This document shows positions 1 through 8,274 of a DNA stretch of 64,000 nt, in pieces. The notes beneath the pieces were generated by a model. That model was not told where the DNA came from, did not search any database, and worked only from the letters and a program-made list of their open reading frames with translations. Source of the stretch: Herbaspirillum sp. (GTDB lineage Bacteria; Pseudomonadota; Gammaproteobacteria; Burkholderiales; Burkholderiaceae_D); assembly GCA_028291765.1 (NCBI GenBank), contig JAQGNR010000203.1, positions 21,285-85,284 of the forward strand. Direction: 5' to 3'. The first letter of the stretch is position 1. Every line of letters begins with the position of its first letter. The position numbers and the translations under genes are program-made.

Positions 1-590
1 ACATCCTTATCAAACAGGAAGTTCAAGCCCGATGAGCGAGAGATGACCTCGAATACTTGTTTTAACGAGACATCCTTGAACTCGATCGAGATTGGTTTCT
101 TGTAAGCGGCCGCTAGCGTCGATTCAACCGGCGCCTTGGCGACGCGGTCTGCGTTTGCGGCATCCTCCTTTCCCTGTGCCTCGGCGAGTTCGCGACGCCG
201 GGCCGCATCCAGCGCGCGCAGTCCGGCTTTCGAGCGCTCGTTGCCTGAATCGAGCGCCAGCGCGCGCCTGTAAAGCGATTCGGCCGCATCGGGCCTGCCG
301 GCGCTGGCATTGCGGTCGCCCTGTTCGGCGTAGCTGTTGACGGCGCGCTCGCGTGTTTGAATGTAGGCGACTTTGTATTGCAGCTCCTCCGGATCGCGTG
401 CCAGCGCTTCCTGGAATTTGGCCATGCCTTCCTCAACCCGGCCCTGTGCGACCAGTCCTTTGCCTTGGTTATAGGCTATTTCGGCCGCGCATCCGCCAAG
501 CAGCAGGATCGCCCCGGCAATTGTGCAATTGCGCCAGAAGCGCGGCATCGACGGATACCGGGCGGGTAAGTAAATTCGGTATGCAAACAT
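1..590 (-). CDS. gspD: GspD-like secretin, N-terminal part (cut by window edge)
   Basis: Outer-membrane secretin of the first secretion cluster; about 196 residues are visible before the window ends. The ATG at 590 overlaps the TAA of the upstream gene by one base (TAATG). The product starts with a lipoprotein signal ending LLLGGC, followed by TPR-like helices and then a stretch ending SGLNFLFDKD that corresponds to the secretin N0/STN domain. The same order (lipobox, TPR-like helices, STN domain) is seen in the complete paralog at 41171-43333, which supports the call. A second possible start is the ATG at 548. The pore domain lies outside the window. Confidence is high for the family; the protein's length is unknown. 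Confidence 0.85.
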   Translation of the reverse strand, partial: MFAYRIYLPARYPSMPRFWRNCTIAGAILLLGGCAAEIAYNQGKGLVAQGRVEEGMAKFQEALARDPEELQYKVAYIQTRERAVNSYAEQGDRNASAGRPDAAESLYRRALALDSGNERSKAGLRALDAARRRELAEAQGKEDAANADRVAKAPVESTLAAAYKKPISIEFKDVSLKQVFEVISRSSGLNFLFDKD

Positions 591-1111
591 TAGTCGGCCT
601 CTCCAATTGTCAGCGTCTGGATCTGCTTCAGCGGCAGATAAGTAATGGTCAATGTCGGCGGCCTGATCGATTCGGCGCGATACATCTTGTCGATCATGTT
701 TTGCTCGCGCACGACGTAGGTATCGTTGCCGCGCGCCAGATATGCTTCCCATGTTCCGTTTTCCAGTTTCTTGCCGAGATAGGTAAACGGCAACGGCGGC
801 GCAACGGGTTTCGGCGGCGGTCCTGCGTTGACTTTTATCGGCGGCGGCGGCGGCGGGGTCCAGCTCTGGACGCCGAATAGCATGTCGGCCGGCCCGCTTG
901 CATTGCCGATCAATTCGTCGCGTGCGCGCAACTTGCCTATCGCCCGCGCAGCCGTCTGCGCGGAAGTGGCTCCGGGCCCGGCCGGCGCATCGGCGGAGCG
1001 GCTGTGCTCTATCGGCTGTACGACGGCCGTGGCCGGCGATTTGTCGCCAAACCAGGTAAGCCACGCCGCTGCGAGGAGCGAGACGCCTAAACCTAAATGA
1101 CGCGTTTTCAT
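590..1111 (-). CDS. PilP/GspC-like inner-membrane secretion protein, proline-rich
   Basis: 173 residues: a short cytoplasmic start, one membrane segment near residues 8-21, a linker, a run of prolines (WTPPPPPPIKV) and a small C-terminal domain with the pattern PFTYLGKKLENG...AYLARGNDTYVV. This beta-strand pattern resembles PilP and the HR domain of GspC, which connect the inner-membrane platform to the secretin. The start overlaps the stop of the PilO-like gene (ATGA) and the stop touches the secretin start, so translation is probably coupled. A paralog lies at 43333-43851. From memory, similar proteins in other genomes are mislabelled as a translation initiation factor of a predicted secretion system X, probably because of the proline runs. 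Confidence 0.7.
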   Translation of the reverse strand: MKTRHLGLGVSLLAAAWLTWFGDKSPATAVVQPIEHSRSADAPAGPGATSAQTAARAIGKLRARDELIGNASGPADMLFGVQSWTPPPPPPIKVNAGPPPKPVAPPLPFTYLGKKLENGTWEAYLARGNDTYVVREQNMIDKMYRAESIRPPTLTITYLPLKQIQTLTIGEAD

Positions 1112-1725
1112 GGGACGTGATCCTCCATGGTGGCGAGTTTCTGCTCCTGGCGGACAAGCGGCGCGTCGCTCAGGTAAAAAGTGAAACGCAGCCGCGCGTC
1201 CAGTGCACCGTTGCCGATAGCATCGCGCTTGAAGCTGATTTCATCGAGCGATGCGAACGGGATTGCCAGCAGAACTCTCTCGCAGAATTGACGTATGGCG
1301 CTGTACGAGCCGGTCATCGGCAACAGAATCTGATAGCTGTAGCTCTGGCTATTGCGCTCTTTTTCGGACTTGTACTCGCCCTTGGCCAGCGCTAACCCGC
1401 TAGCGCGGGCGATGTCGAACAGGACGCGGATCTGCGCTTCGGCGCGACGACGGTCGCCCAGCACGGCGTAGAAGGCGGCGAGATCCGCCTGGGCCGGGGA
1501 GATCGCGGCTTTGAGCGGTGCGGCCGGCATCGCCAGCAAGGCCGCGCGCCGGTCGCTAAGTTCGGCCTGTTGCGTCTCGATCTTGGTCTGCTGTTGCGGA
1601 ATCCACCACAACCAGCACAGCGCGCCCGCCAGACACAGCAGAGCGGCAACGATATTGCTCGCGCCGAAAGCCGAGAATGCAAGATGCGTTCGCAACGCCA
1701 GTTTTCCGATATACGCGGTTTTCAT
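1108..1725 (-). CDS. PilO/GspM-like secretion platform protein
   Basis: About 205 residues. One transmembrane helix lies near residues 20-40 (LAFSAFGASNIVAALLCLAG), then a coiled region and a ferredoxin-like periplasmic domain with ILLPMTGSYSAIRQFCERVL, the characteristic PilO strand-helix pattern. It should pair with the PilN-like protein encoded upstream to form the inner-membrane assembly platform. I chose the ATG at 1725 over one at 1743 because it overlaps the upstream stop as ATGA, like the other junctions in this operon. A paralog lies at 43853-44407. PilO/GspM families diverge fast, so the call rests on topology and gene order as well as sequence. Confidence 0.7.
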   Translation of the reverse strand: MKTAYIGKLALRTHLAFSAFGASNIVAALLCLAGALCWLWWIPQQQTKIETQQAELSDRRAALLAMPAAPLKAAISPAQADLAAFYAVLGDRRRAEAQIRVLFDIARASGLALAKGEYKSEKERNSQSYSYQILLPMTGSYSAIRQFCERVLLAIPFASLDEISFKRDAIGNGALDARLRFTFYLSDAPLVRQEQKLATMEDHVP

Positions 1726-2273
1726 TTTCCGGTGTCCTCCCATACCGCCAGAAACTGGAAGCGCAGCGGCCTGTTCGGATCCTGCTCATTGATTTCATGC
1801 CGAGTCAGCACCACCGAATCGAAAAACGGTTGACTGCCGATCCGTGCGATGTAGTTCAGCATGTCGTCGCCGTTCTTGGCCTCCGCCGTGCCTTTGATCG
1901 CGTGCCGCTTCGCATCGGGGCTGAGTTCCAGTAATGCGACGCTGGCCGGCGTTGCCGATTCGATCGCTTGAAATACATCGCGCCAAGGCAGATTGAGGCG
2001 GCCGACGATCTCGTTTACCGCGTCGGCCTGTCCATCCGGAATGACGACTTCGTGTCGCGCCGGCGCAGGCTGGATGCGCGCTGCGATGCGTGTCTGGATG
2101 CGTTGCAGTTCGGCCTGCCGCGCCTCACCTTGCCTCAGCAGGTTATATGCGATAACCGCGGAACTCGCGCATAGCATCAGTCCGATCGATCCGATCAGCC
2201 AGGTTGCGGGCCGGGTGCGCGCAATGGTGCGTCGAAGCGAACGCGGCGCAAAGTCGATGCGGCTGGGTTTCAT
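1722..2273 (-). CDS. PilN-like secretion platform protein
   Basis: 183 residues: an N-terminal cytoplasmic tail, one transmembrane helix around residues 25-45 (WLIGSIGLMLCASSAVIAYN), then a periplasmic domain with LPWRDVFQAIESATPASVAL, the typical PilN pattern, and a C-terminal FQFLAVWEDTGK. In type IV pilus and type II systems PilN or the GspL C-terminus binds PilO/GspM and the cytoplasmic PilM/GspL part. It overlaps the PilM-like gene upstream and the PilO-like gene downstream by four bases each. A paralog lies at 44410-44952. Confidence 0.72.
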   Translation of the reverse strand: MKPSRIDFAPRSLRRTIARTRPATWLIGSIGLMLCASSAVIAYNLLRQGEARQAELQRIQTRIAARIQPAPARHEVVIPDGQADAVNEIVGRLNLPWRDVFQAIESATPASVALLELSPDAKRHAIKGTAEAKNGDDMLNYIARIGSQPFFDSVVLTRHEINEQDPNRPLRFQFLAVWEDTGK

Positions 2274-3091
2274 GCGCGTGCTCCCGTATAGGCCAGCGTA
2301 GCGCCGGCCGACTCACTCGCGAAATCGGGCGTCGGAGGCATGGCGTCGAGCCGGATGCAGGCCGGCTCGCCGGGACCCTGGGTTATCCAGGCATCCGGCA
2401 CACAGCCGCAGAGATGGATGCGCTCCGGCACAGGCAGCGCCAGTCGTAGTGCTTCGCGCGCGATCTGTTCCGGCAACCAGGTCTGATCGGTACACGCCGC
2501 AAACGGTACGGCCAGGCGGCGCAGGTCGACCAGCCGGCGTCCGCTAATTACACCCAGGGTCAGTGCGTCGGCATGCGCGGTCCCGTACCAGGTATTGGCG
2601 TGCACGCCGCGCCGCCAGCGATTCCAGGCCGCCACGAATTGCGGCATGATGCTGACGAATGTCAAACGGCGCTCGGCGCCGGCCTGCTGCAGCGCGCCCA
2701 GTATCGAACGCGGCAACGCGCACGCCAGAAACGGATGTTGCGCCTCCCAGTCGGCGTCTATCGTCCAGTCTTGTGGCGGCTCGCCATACAGCGACTGAAA
2801 GCGCAGCGCCGCCGCCGCCTTGCAGTCCCGAAGCCATTCCGCGTTATGCGGCGGAGTGACCATGAACAGACGCGCCCAGTCGTCGGCCAGCACCACGGTC
2901 GTCGCCAGCTTCGCGCAGCTTGCATCGACCAACGCCGCGCGCAGGCCTTCCAGGATCTGCTGCGACGAACTGCCGTCGAGCGGATATTCGGTCAACACTT
3001 CGCGGCGGGGACGCGACCAGCCGCTGGTGCGCAATAGCGTCACCGAACTTCTGGACAGCCCGATGCGCAGCGATGTATTGAGCTTATCCAT
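2270..3091 (-). CDS. PilM/GspL-like cytoplasmic platform protein
   Basis: 273 residues with no membrane segment. Position between the ATPase gene and a PilN-like gene, and the actin-fold-like start (LRIGLSRSSVTLLRT), suggest the PilM or cytoplasmic GspL role of linking the ATPase to the inner-membrane platform. I use the ATG at 3091, which overlaps the gspE stop by eight bases, rather than an upstream ATG at 3160 that would reach far into gspE. Sequence similarity to PilM is weak by eye. A paralog of the same size and position is at 44963-45745. Confidence 0.6.
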   Translation of the reverse strand: MDKLNTSLRIGLSRSSVTLLRTSGWSRPRREVLTEYPLDGSSSQQILEGLRAALVDASCAKLATTVVLADDWARLFMVTPPHNAEWLRDCKAAAALRFQSLYGEPPQDWTIDADWEAQHPFLACALPRSILGALQQAGAERRLTFVSIMPQFVAAWNRWRRGVHANTWYGTAHADALTLGVISGRRLVDLRRLAVPFAACTDQTWLPEQIAREALRLALPVPERIHLCGCVPDAWITQGPGEPACIRLDAMPPTPDFASESAGATLAYTGARA

Positions 3092-4772
3092 GCAGTGTGA
3101 CCCTCTTGATTTCCTCGAGCGTCGTTTCGCCGCTCTTGACCAGATCGAGCGCGGCTTCACGCAGGCTGCGAGTGCCGGTGCGGCGAGCGGCTTCCTTGAT
3201 GTGGCGGATCGATTGCTTCTCGATGATCAACTCGCGCACCTCATCGTTGAGAATCAGGATCTCGGCAATTGCGCGCCGCTTGCTGAATCCGGTGCCGCGA
3301 CAGTCGCCGCAGCCCTTGCCGTGCATGAAACGGAAATCGGCAACATCGGCGCGGGTCAGATGCACGCGCGCCAGGTCGCTTTCGTCCGGCGTGTAAGGTA
3401 TTGCGCAGCGTATGCAGTTGAGTCGCACCAACCGCTGCGCCCAGATGCCGTTGAGCGCGGACACGAAAGCATACGGGTCGATGCCCATATGATTGAAGCG
3501 TCCGAATACATCGAACACATTGTTTGCGTGCACTGTGGTCAATACCAGATGGCCTGTCAGCGCGGACTGCACGGCAATCTCGGCGGTCTCGCGATCGCGG
3601 ATTTCGCCGACCATGATCTTGTCGGGATCGTGCCGCAGAATTGAACGCAGGCCGCGCGCAAAACTCAAGCCCTTTTTTTCATTGACCGGAATCTGCAGAA
3701 TTCCCGGTAATTGATATTCGACTGGATCCTCAATCGTGATGATCTTGTCGCGGCCGTTATGAATTTCCGTCAGCGCCGCGTACAAGGTAGTGGTCTTGCC
3801 CGAACCGGTCGGGCCGGTTACCAGAAGCATGCCGTAGGGTTCTCCGGCCAGTGCGCGCAGCGACACCAGCGAGGGCGCATCGAAACCCAGTGCTTCCAGC
3901 GTCAGCGAACCGTAGGCTTCGATCATCGCGCGTTTGTCGAGAATCCGGATCACGGCATCTTCGCCGTGAATGCTGGGCATGATCGAAAGTCGCAAATCGA
4001 TTTCCCGGCCGCCGGCTTCGACGCGGAAGCTGCCGTCCTGCGGCACGCGGCGCTCGGCAATGTCCAGTTCGGCCAGTACCTTGAGGCAGGAGATCACTTG
4101 CTGCGTGACTTCAATGCCGTTGGCCGAGGTCGCATGATTCAGTACGCCGTCGATCCGATACTTGACGGCCAATCCCTGCGCGGTGCTCTCCAGATGGATG
4201 TCGGAGGCGCCCGCCTTGAGCGCATCGTATAGCGTCGAATTAACTAACTTAACGGCCGGACTCACCGCTTCCGACAGCGAAACGAACGACAGCACCGCCG
4301 CCGTCTTGCCGCCGTGCGCGCCGTCGTCGGCGTTGCTGACCAAAGTATCGACTGCGCGTACCGACTCCTCCTGCTTCGACAGGTAGGCCTGAATGTCGGC
4401 CTGCAACGCCAGGCAGTACACCACCGGCGCCGCAGCGCGTGTCGTGAGCCAGGTTTGCAGGTCGGCATCGAACGGGTCGGCGATCACGCCTATCAGTTGC
4501 GCGGCGGCCGTGCGCAGCAGCACGCAACCACGTTGCATGGCCTTCGATAACGGCAATAAATCGAAAGCCGGCGTCAACGCCAGCATCTGCGCGGTCTCGA
4601 GCACGTCCATGCCGAACGAGGTCGCCATTGCCAGCACCATGTCCCGGGCGGAGGCGGCGGTCAGCACTTCCAGTTCGGTGATCAGCGAGCGATTCGATTG
4701 CTTCGCCTGATGGCGAGCGCGCTGCAGCAGCGCGACGTCAATCGTGGGCAAGGAATGGGCCGGCGCATTCAT
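3084..4772 (-). CDS. gspE: GspE-like secretion ATPase
   Basis: 562 residues. Cytoplasmic hexameric ATPase that powers pseudopilus assembly. An N-terminal domain is followed by the GspE core, with the Walker A box GPTGSGKTT near residues 316-324, a Walker B region ILRHDPDKIMVGEIRD, and the zinc tetracysteine motif split as CIRC and CGDC in the C-terminal third. The start is the ATG at 4772, which overlaps the gspF stop as ATGA; the open frame extends upstream to 5360 but that part lies inside gspF. All catalytic motifs are present, so it should be active. A close paralog is at 45726-47432. Confidence 0.93.
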   Translation of the reverse strand: MNAPAHSLPTIDVALLQRARHQAKQSNRSLITELEVLTAASARDMVLAMATSFGMDVLETAQMLALTPAFDLLPLSKAMQRGCVLLRTAAAQLIGVIADPFDADLQTWLTTRAAAPVVYCLALQADIQAYLSKQEESVRAVDTLVSNADDGAHGGKTAAVLSFVSLSEAVSPAVKLVNSTLYDALKAGASDIHLESTAQGLAVKYRIDGVLNHATSANGIEVTQQVISCLKVLAELDIAERRVPQDGSFRVEAGGREIDLRLSIMPSIHGEDAVIRILDKRAMIEAYGSLTLEALGFDAPSLVSLRALAGEPYGMLLVTGPTGSGKTTTLYAALTEIHNGRDKIITIEDPVEYQLPGILQIPVNEKKGLSFARGLRSILRHDPDKIMVGEIRDRETAEIAVQSALTGHLVLTTVHANNVFDVFGRFNHMGIDPYAFVSALNGIWAQRLVRLNCIRCAIPYTPDESDLARVHLTRADVADFRFMHGKGCGDCRGTGFSKRRAIAEILILNDEVRELIIEKQSIRHIKEAARRTGTRSLREAALDLVKSGETTLEEIKRVTLHG

Positions 4773-5983
4773 GTCAATCCTCCTGCAAGATCGAAAATTG
4801 GCATATACAGCAACACCACGATGGCGCCGACGATCAGTCCGATTGCCGCCATCAGAATCGGTTCGAACATGCGCAGGAAGCGCTCGATCCAGCGGCTGAT
4901 TTCGCCGTCGTAAAAGCTGGCCGATTGCGTAAGCATTTGGCCCAGGCCGCCGCTGCGTTCGCCGACCCGCAGCATGCGCAACGAGATCGGTGTGCTCAGC
5001 CCATGCGTTTCGAAGGCGCTGGAAAGCGCCTGGCCTGACTGGATGGCGTGCTTGGATGCCAGCAGGTTGGCGCGCAGGTCCGCCGAGACCATGCCCTGGA
5101 CGGTGTCGATCGCGACGACGATGCTGATGCCGCCCTCGAGCAGCATGCCCAGGGTGATGTACAGCCGGGACAGTTGCATGATTTTTATCCGCTCGCCGAC
5201 GCCCGGGATGCGCGCCAGCAAAGGTGCGATGCCGCCGCGCGTATGCAGGTTGCGCAGCCAGCGGTAAAAAAGGAATGTGGCCAGCACCGCCGCGGGGAGT
5301 AGCACGTTGCCATGGCTGGTCGCGAACTGGCCCCAGTCGAGCAGCAGTTGCGAAAGCCACGGCAGGTTGCGTCCGGCGCTCTGATAAACCTCTGCGAAGC
5401 GCGGCACCACGTATCCGATCAGAAAAGCGCTGACCGCGCCGCCGACGGCTAGCAGGATCAGTGGATAAATAGCCGCGCTGACGAGCTTCTCGCGCACGCT
5501 ATCGATGCGTTGCTGGTAGGCGATGTAGCGTGTCAGCGCATGCGGCAGGTCGCTGGTATCTTCAGCTGCCCGCACAATGCCGATGTAGAGCGGCGGGAAC
5601 AACGCTTCTTGCTCCGCCAGCACGCCGGAAAAACGCTTGCCGTCGCGCAATCCGGAAAGCAGGCTGGAAAGCATCGCGCTCGCGGCTGCATTATTTTCTT
5701 TTTCCAGCAGCGCCTCCAGGCATTCGACAATGCTCAGTCCCGCATTGAGCAGTGCCAGCAATTCCTGGCTGAACAGTGTCAGCGACATTCTGCTTCGACG
5801 CGCGCCGCGCAACCGCAGGCCGTTTCCCAGGCCGATTCCCAGGCCGCCGCTCGCCGGGGAAATGGAGGCGGCGAACAGCCCGCGAATTTCCATTTGACGC
5901 CGGACGTCGGATTCGTCATGGGCGTCCACGGTGAGCCGCACCATCAGGTGGTCGGGCGAAAGCGCGCGTACGTCGAATTGCAT
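4769..5983 (-). CDS. gspF: GspF/PilC-like inner-membrane platform protein
   Basis: 404 residues with two repeated GspF domains. The first contains FSQELLALLNAGLSIVECLE and the second LYITLGMLLEGGISIVVAID, each followed by a hydrophobic segment; a third membrane segment closes the protein (ILMAAIGLIVGAIVVLLYMP). This is the polytopic base of the pseudopilus machine. The ATG at 5983 is chosen because a GGAGG lies seven bases upstream; an earlier ATG at 6049 has no such site. The start lies 48 bases from the left copy of a 290-bp inverted duplication, which may therefore hold its promoter. In the second cluster gspG precedes gspF with only nine bases between them; here the duplication separates them. 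Confidence 0.92.
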   Translation of the reverse strand: MQFDVRALSPDHLMVRLTVDAHDESDVRRQMEIRGLFAASISPASGGLGIGLGNGLRLRGARRSRMSLTLFSQELLALLNAGLSIVECLEALLEKENNAAASAMLSSLLSGLRDGKRFSGVLAEQEALFPPLYIGIVRAAEDTSDLPHALTRYIAYQQRIDSVREKLVSAAIYPLILLAVGGAVSAFLIGYVVPRFAEVYQSAGRNLPWLSQLLLDWGQFATSHGNVLLPAAVLATFLFYRWLRNLHTRGGIAPLLARIPGVGERIKIMQLSRLYITLGMLLEGGISIVVAIDTVQGMVSADLRANLLASKHAIQSGQALSSAFETHGLSTPISLRMLRVGERSGGLGQMLTQSASFYDGEISRWIERFLRMFEPILMAAIGLIVGAIVVLLYMPIFDLAGGLT

Positions 5984-6030
5984 ACCATAACCTCCGCAAA
6001 CGGACGTGTGACAGGTAAGTAAGCTGGAAT

Positions 6031-6325
6031 CAATGAGCAGAATTTTCAAAACAGGACTTGGTAAGAAGCCCTGTAATTAGCCAATACCAAAACAGTTCTG
6101 CAATGTAGATAAAGGGTTCGATTGAGCCCTCTCTCCCTCTCCCCCATCCCGCAATGCGTTATTGTTTCGTTTGATTGAGGCGATATTAGGACGCACGCAG
6201 GCTTTGTTTATGACAAAGTCATGTCTACTGATGACGCCAGATTTGGCGGTTTTGGGGTAGGACAAAAAAGGGAATATGAGGTGACGCGGTGATACGGGGC
6301 GAAAGGGGAGGAGAGCAGCGCAACG
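6031..6325. repeat. Left copy of a ~290-bp inverted duplication
   Basis: This stretch reappears, reverse-complemented, at 7637-7922, with about nine of ten positions alike by eye and a few short indels. Shared landmarks are AATTTTCAAAACAGGACTTG, TAAAGGGTTCGATTGAGCCC and GGACAAAAAAGGGAATATGA. It fills most of the gap between gspG and gspF and codes for nothing I can support. The end nearest gspF is equivalent to the end of the right copy nearest the oxidase operon, so both copies point their same end toward a gene start. The remaining bases to 6397 show nothing recognisable. Confidence 0.93.
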
Positions 6326-6397
6326 CACCGCGGGGCAAGCAGCAGGGAGGGAAATCGCTCCGAAGCTTTTAGTTTATTTGCTTAGTGTGCTGTCCTG

Positions 6398-6850
6398 CTA
6401 ATTGCTAATGTCGGCGTTTTCGCCGGCGCCTCCCGGTTGTCCATCTTTGCCATATGACAGTAGTTCGATCTCACTGGTTGCGCCGGGAGATCGATATTGA
6501 TACGGATGGCCCCACGGATCCATTGGAATACTTTTTTGCAGGTATGGACCGTTCCATTGCGTGGCGCTTGGCGGTTTGGTCACCAGCGCCGCCAGGCCTT
6601 CCTCGGAGCTTGGGTAACGCCCGACATCGAGGCGGTAAGTATCGAGCGCTTTTCCCAGCGCTTCGATCTGCGCCTTGGCGATCGTGCGTTCGGATTTTCC
6701 GAGTTGTGCAAAATACTTCGGCCCGACATACGCAGCCAGCAAACCGATGATCACGACCACGATCAACAATTCGAGCAACGTGAAGCCGCGAGAGGGGCGC
6801 GTAAGCGATGCCGAAGCGCGAGAATTTCGCATACTGGAAGAGGTGAGCAT
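6398..6850 (-). CDS. gspG: GspG-like major pseudopilin
   Basis: 150 residues. A class III prepilin signal with a basic leader ends in G followed by FTLLELLIVVVIIGLLAAYV, the hydrophobic spine that is cleaved and N-methylated by prepilin peptidase. The C-terminal domain has the GspG pattern DPWGHPYQYRSPG and ends GAGENADISN, with acidic residues typical of the calcium site. It is the main pseudopilus subunit. Either ATG 6850 or 6832 could be the start; neither has a clear ribosome site. It lies seven bases after the transglycosylase gene, so the two are co-transcribed. A paralog is at 48662-49129. Confidence 0.9.
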   Translation of the reverse strand: MLTSSSMRNSRASASLTRPSRGFTLLELLIVVVIIGLLAAYVGPKYFAQLGKSERTIAKAQIEALGKALDTYRLDVGRYPSSEEGLAALVTKPPSATQWNGPYLQKSIPMDPWGHPYQYRSPGATSEIELLSYGKDGQPGGAGENADISN

Positions 6851-6856
6851 GGCGTC

Positions 6857-7492
6857 TTAGGGTGTCGATCGGTTGCGGTAAATCTGCAGACGCGCCAGTA
6901 CTGCGGGCACATACAACATCGTTTCCCGGTACGGTGGAATACGCCCAGAGTTCCTTGCTACCGCGCCTTCCCCGGCGTTGTAGGCGGCTAATACCAGTGC
7001 AAGATTTCCGTGATGTAGCGCTAATAAATATTTTAAATGGAGAATGCCGGCTTCAATATTTTGTGCGGGATCGGTGAGTTCCGTGACGCCGTACATGGCG
7101 GCCGTCGCAGGCATAAGTTGCATCATCCCGGTTGCTCCCTTGTTCGATACGGCATTCGGATTTGCATTCGATTCGACATCGATGATCGCCCGGACCAGCG
7201 TCGGATCAACCGCATGTTTTTTTGAAAGCGTCTCAAGGAGCTGCGAGACTGAGGCTTCATTGCGGCGGCTGCGGGGTGTGGCGGCAACAAGCTGTCTGGA
7301 CGGCTTTGCCACGACGTGCGAAGCATCGTCACGCATGTAAATTCGATAGGTTTCGTCAAGTGCCTGGCTGGCATAGCGCACCACACCGTTCGGACTTTCG
7401 GAGCGAAATATGTCGGCACTCATGACTTCGCCGCACACGCCGATCCCCAATGTGCAAATTGAAATCCGCAAAAATAGCGCGTGCGATTTCAT
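6857..7492 (-). CDS. Secreted lytic transglycosylase (SLT family)
   Basis: 211 residues: a signal peptide (about 1-25) and a C-terminal goose-lysozyme-like SLT domain. The catalytic glutamate is probably E107 in IIDVESNANPNAVSN, followed by GATGMMQLMPATA and AAYNAGEGAV, all hallmark motifs. It cleaves peptidoglycan glycan strands without hydrolysis. A GGGGG sits five bases before the ATG at 7492. Position directly upstream of gspG suggests it opens the cell wall for assembly of the secretion machine. Two more enzymes of this kind occur at 20303-20923 and 51570-52478. Confidence 0.9.
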   Translation of the reverse strand: MKSHALFLRISICTLGIGVCGEVMSADIFRSESPNGVVRYASQALDETYRIYMRDDASHVVAKPSRQLVAATPRSRRNEASVSQLLETLSKKHAVDPTLVRAIIDVESNANPNAVSNKGATGMMQLMPATAAMYGVTELTDPAQNIEAGILHLKYLLALHHGNLALVLAAYNAGEGAVARNSGRIPPYRETMLYVPAVLARLQIYRNRSTP

Positions 7493-7636
7493 GCCATCCC
7501 CCTTGTTCTTGAAAAAAAGAATACATGAAATTGAAACAGAAAGGTATAAAATTTTGTCAACTTGTGAATTTATGAAATCCGCTTTGGGTTTAGCTATTTT
7601 TGCAGTTCACGAAATATTTTTGCGTAAGTCCTATTC

Positions 7637-7922
7637 CGTTGCGCTTCTCTCCTCGTATTTCGCCCCGTATCACCGCATCACCTCATATTCCCTTTTTTGT
7701 CCTACCCCAAAGCCGCCAAATCTGGCGTCCTCAGTAGACATGACTTTGTCGTAAACAAACCCTGCGGGCGTCCTAATATCACTTCAATCAAACGAAACAA
7801 TAAGCATTGCAGGATCGGGGAAGAGGGCTCAATCGAACCCTTTATCTACATTGCAGAACTGTTTTGTATTGGCTAATTACAGGGCTTCCGACCAAGTCCT
7901 GTTTTGAAAATTCTGCTCATTG
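7637..7922. repeat. Right copy of the ~290-bp inverted duplication
   Basis: Reverse complement of 6031-6325. The inner edge (7637-7655, CGTTGCGCTTCTCTCCTCG) still matches the inner edge of the left copy; the outer edge is AATTTTC-like sequence ending at CTGCTCATTG. The two copies enclose 1.3 kb with the lytic transglycosylase and gspG. The bases between 7493 and 7636 are AT-rich and show no gene. Confidence 0.93.
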
Positions 7923-7974
7923 TCTCGGGGACGCAAAGGGCAAAGAAAAAGTACGATCTCCATTGAGAATAAAA

Positions 7975-8130
7975 ATGAAAAATCATATTATCGCGGCAGC
8001 TGTCCTGACCATGCGGGCTAGTTCCGCCATCGCTGGTCACGGGTCTCCACCACCAGCTCCGACAATAACCCACCTAAATATCGTAAGTGCTACTCAGTTA
8101 GTGATCGCCAGCGCGCGACCCACTGGATAG
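7975..8130 (+). CDS. Small exported peptide or remnant, 51 residues
   Basis: The frame starts with a plausible Sec signal (MKNHIIAAAVLTMRASSAIA) followed by about 30 residues, HGSPPPAPTITHLN and onwards. Its ATG lies 52 bases downstream of the right copy of the inverted duplication, nearly the same distance as gspF from the left copy. It could be a small secreted protein, a leader peptide for the oxidase gene, or the remnant of a longer gene. No family is recognised, and no strong ribosome site is seen. Confidence 0.35.
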   Translation: MKNHIIAAAVLTMRASSAIAGHGSPPPAPTITHLNIVSATQLVIASARPTG

Positions 8131-8198
8131 CAGTAACTGATCGCGGCGTGTCCGTCGACGTCGCCTCATCAAAACAAATTCCGTTGTTTTACCAAGAG

Positions 8199-8257
8199 CA
8201 TAAAGACAGCCTCTCGAGGCTGCTTATTGTTCGTCGTCTTTATGGCTAAGCCATAAA
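8199..8257 (+). promoter_or_regulatory. Structured leader with competing hairpins before the oxidase gene
   Basis: CATAAAGAC (8199-8207) pairs perfectly with GTCTTTATG (8236-8244) and encloses an inner hairpin CAGCCTC/GAGGCTG (8207-8213/8216-8222). The same 3' arm can instead pair with downstream sequence: TTTATGGC (8239-8246) with GCCATAAA (8250-8257). The two folds exclude each other, and the second ends just before the ribosome site GAGAGGGG of the oxidase ATG at 8275. This is the geometry of an attenuator or riboswitch, but no known class was matched. Confidence 0.45.
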
Positions 8258-8274
8258 TCTGAGAGGGGATTCCC

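Noticed and set aside
3084..5360. A 758-residue gspE starting at 5360
   Set aside because: The extra part overlaps the GspF coding region and has no ATPase-family sequence; the ATG at 4772 gives a normal length and the usual ATGA overlap.
8199..8257. Known manganese riboswitch (yybP-ykoY)
   Set aside because: The conserved loop sequences of that class could not be recognised, so only an unnamed structured leader is claimed.
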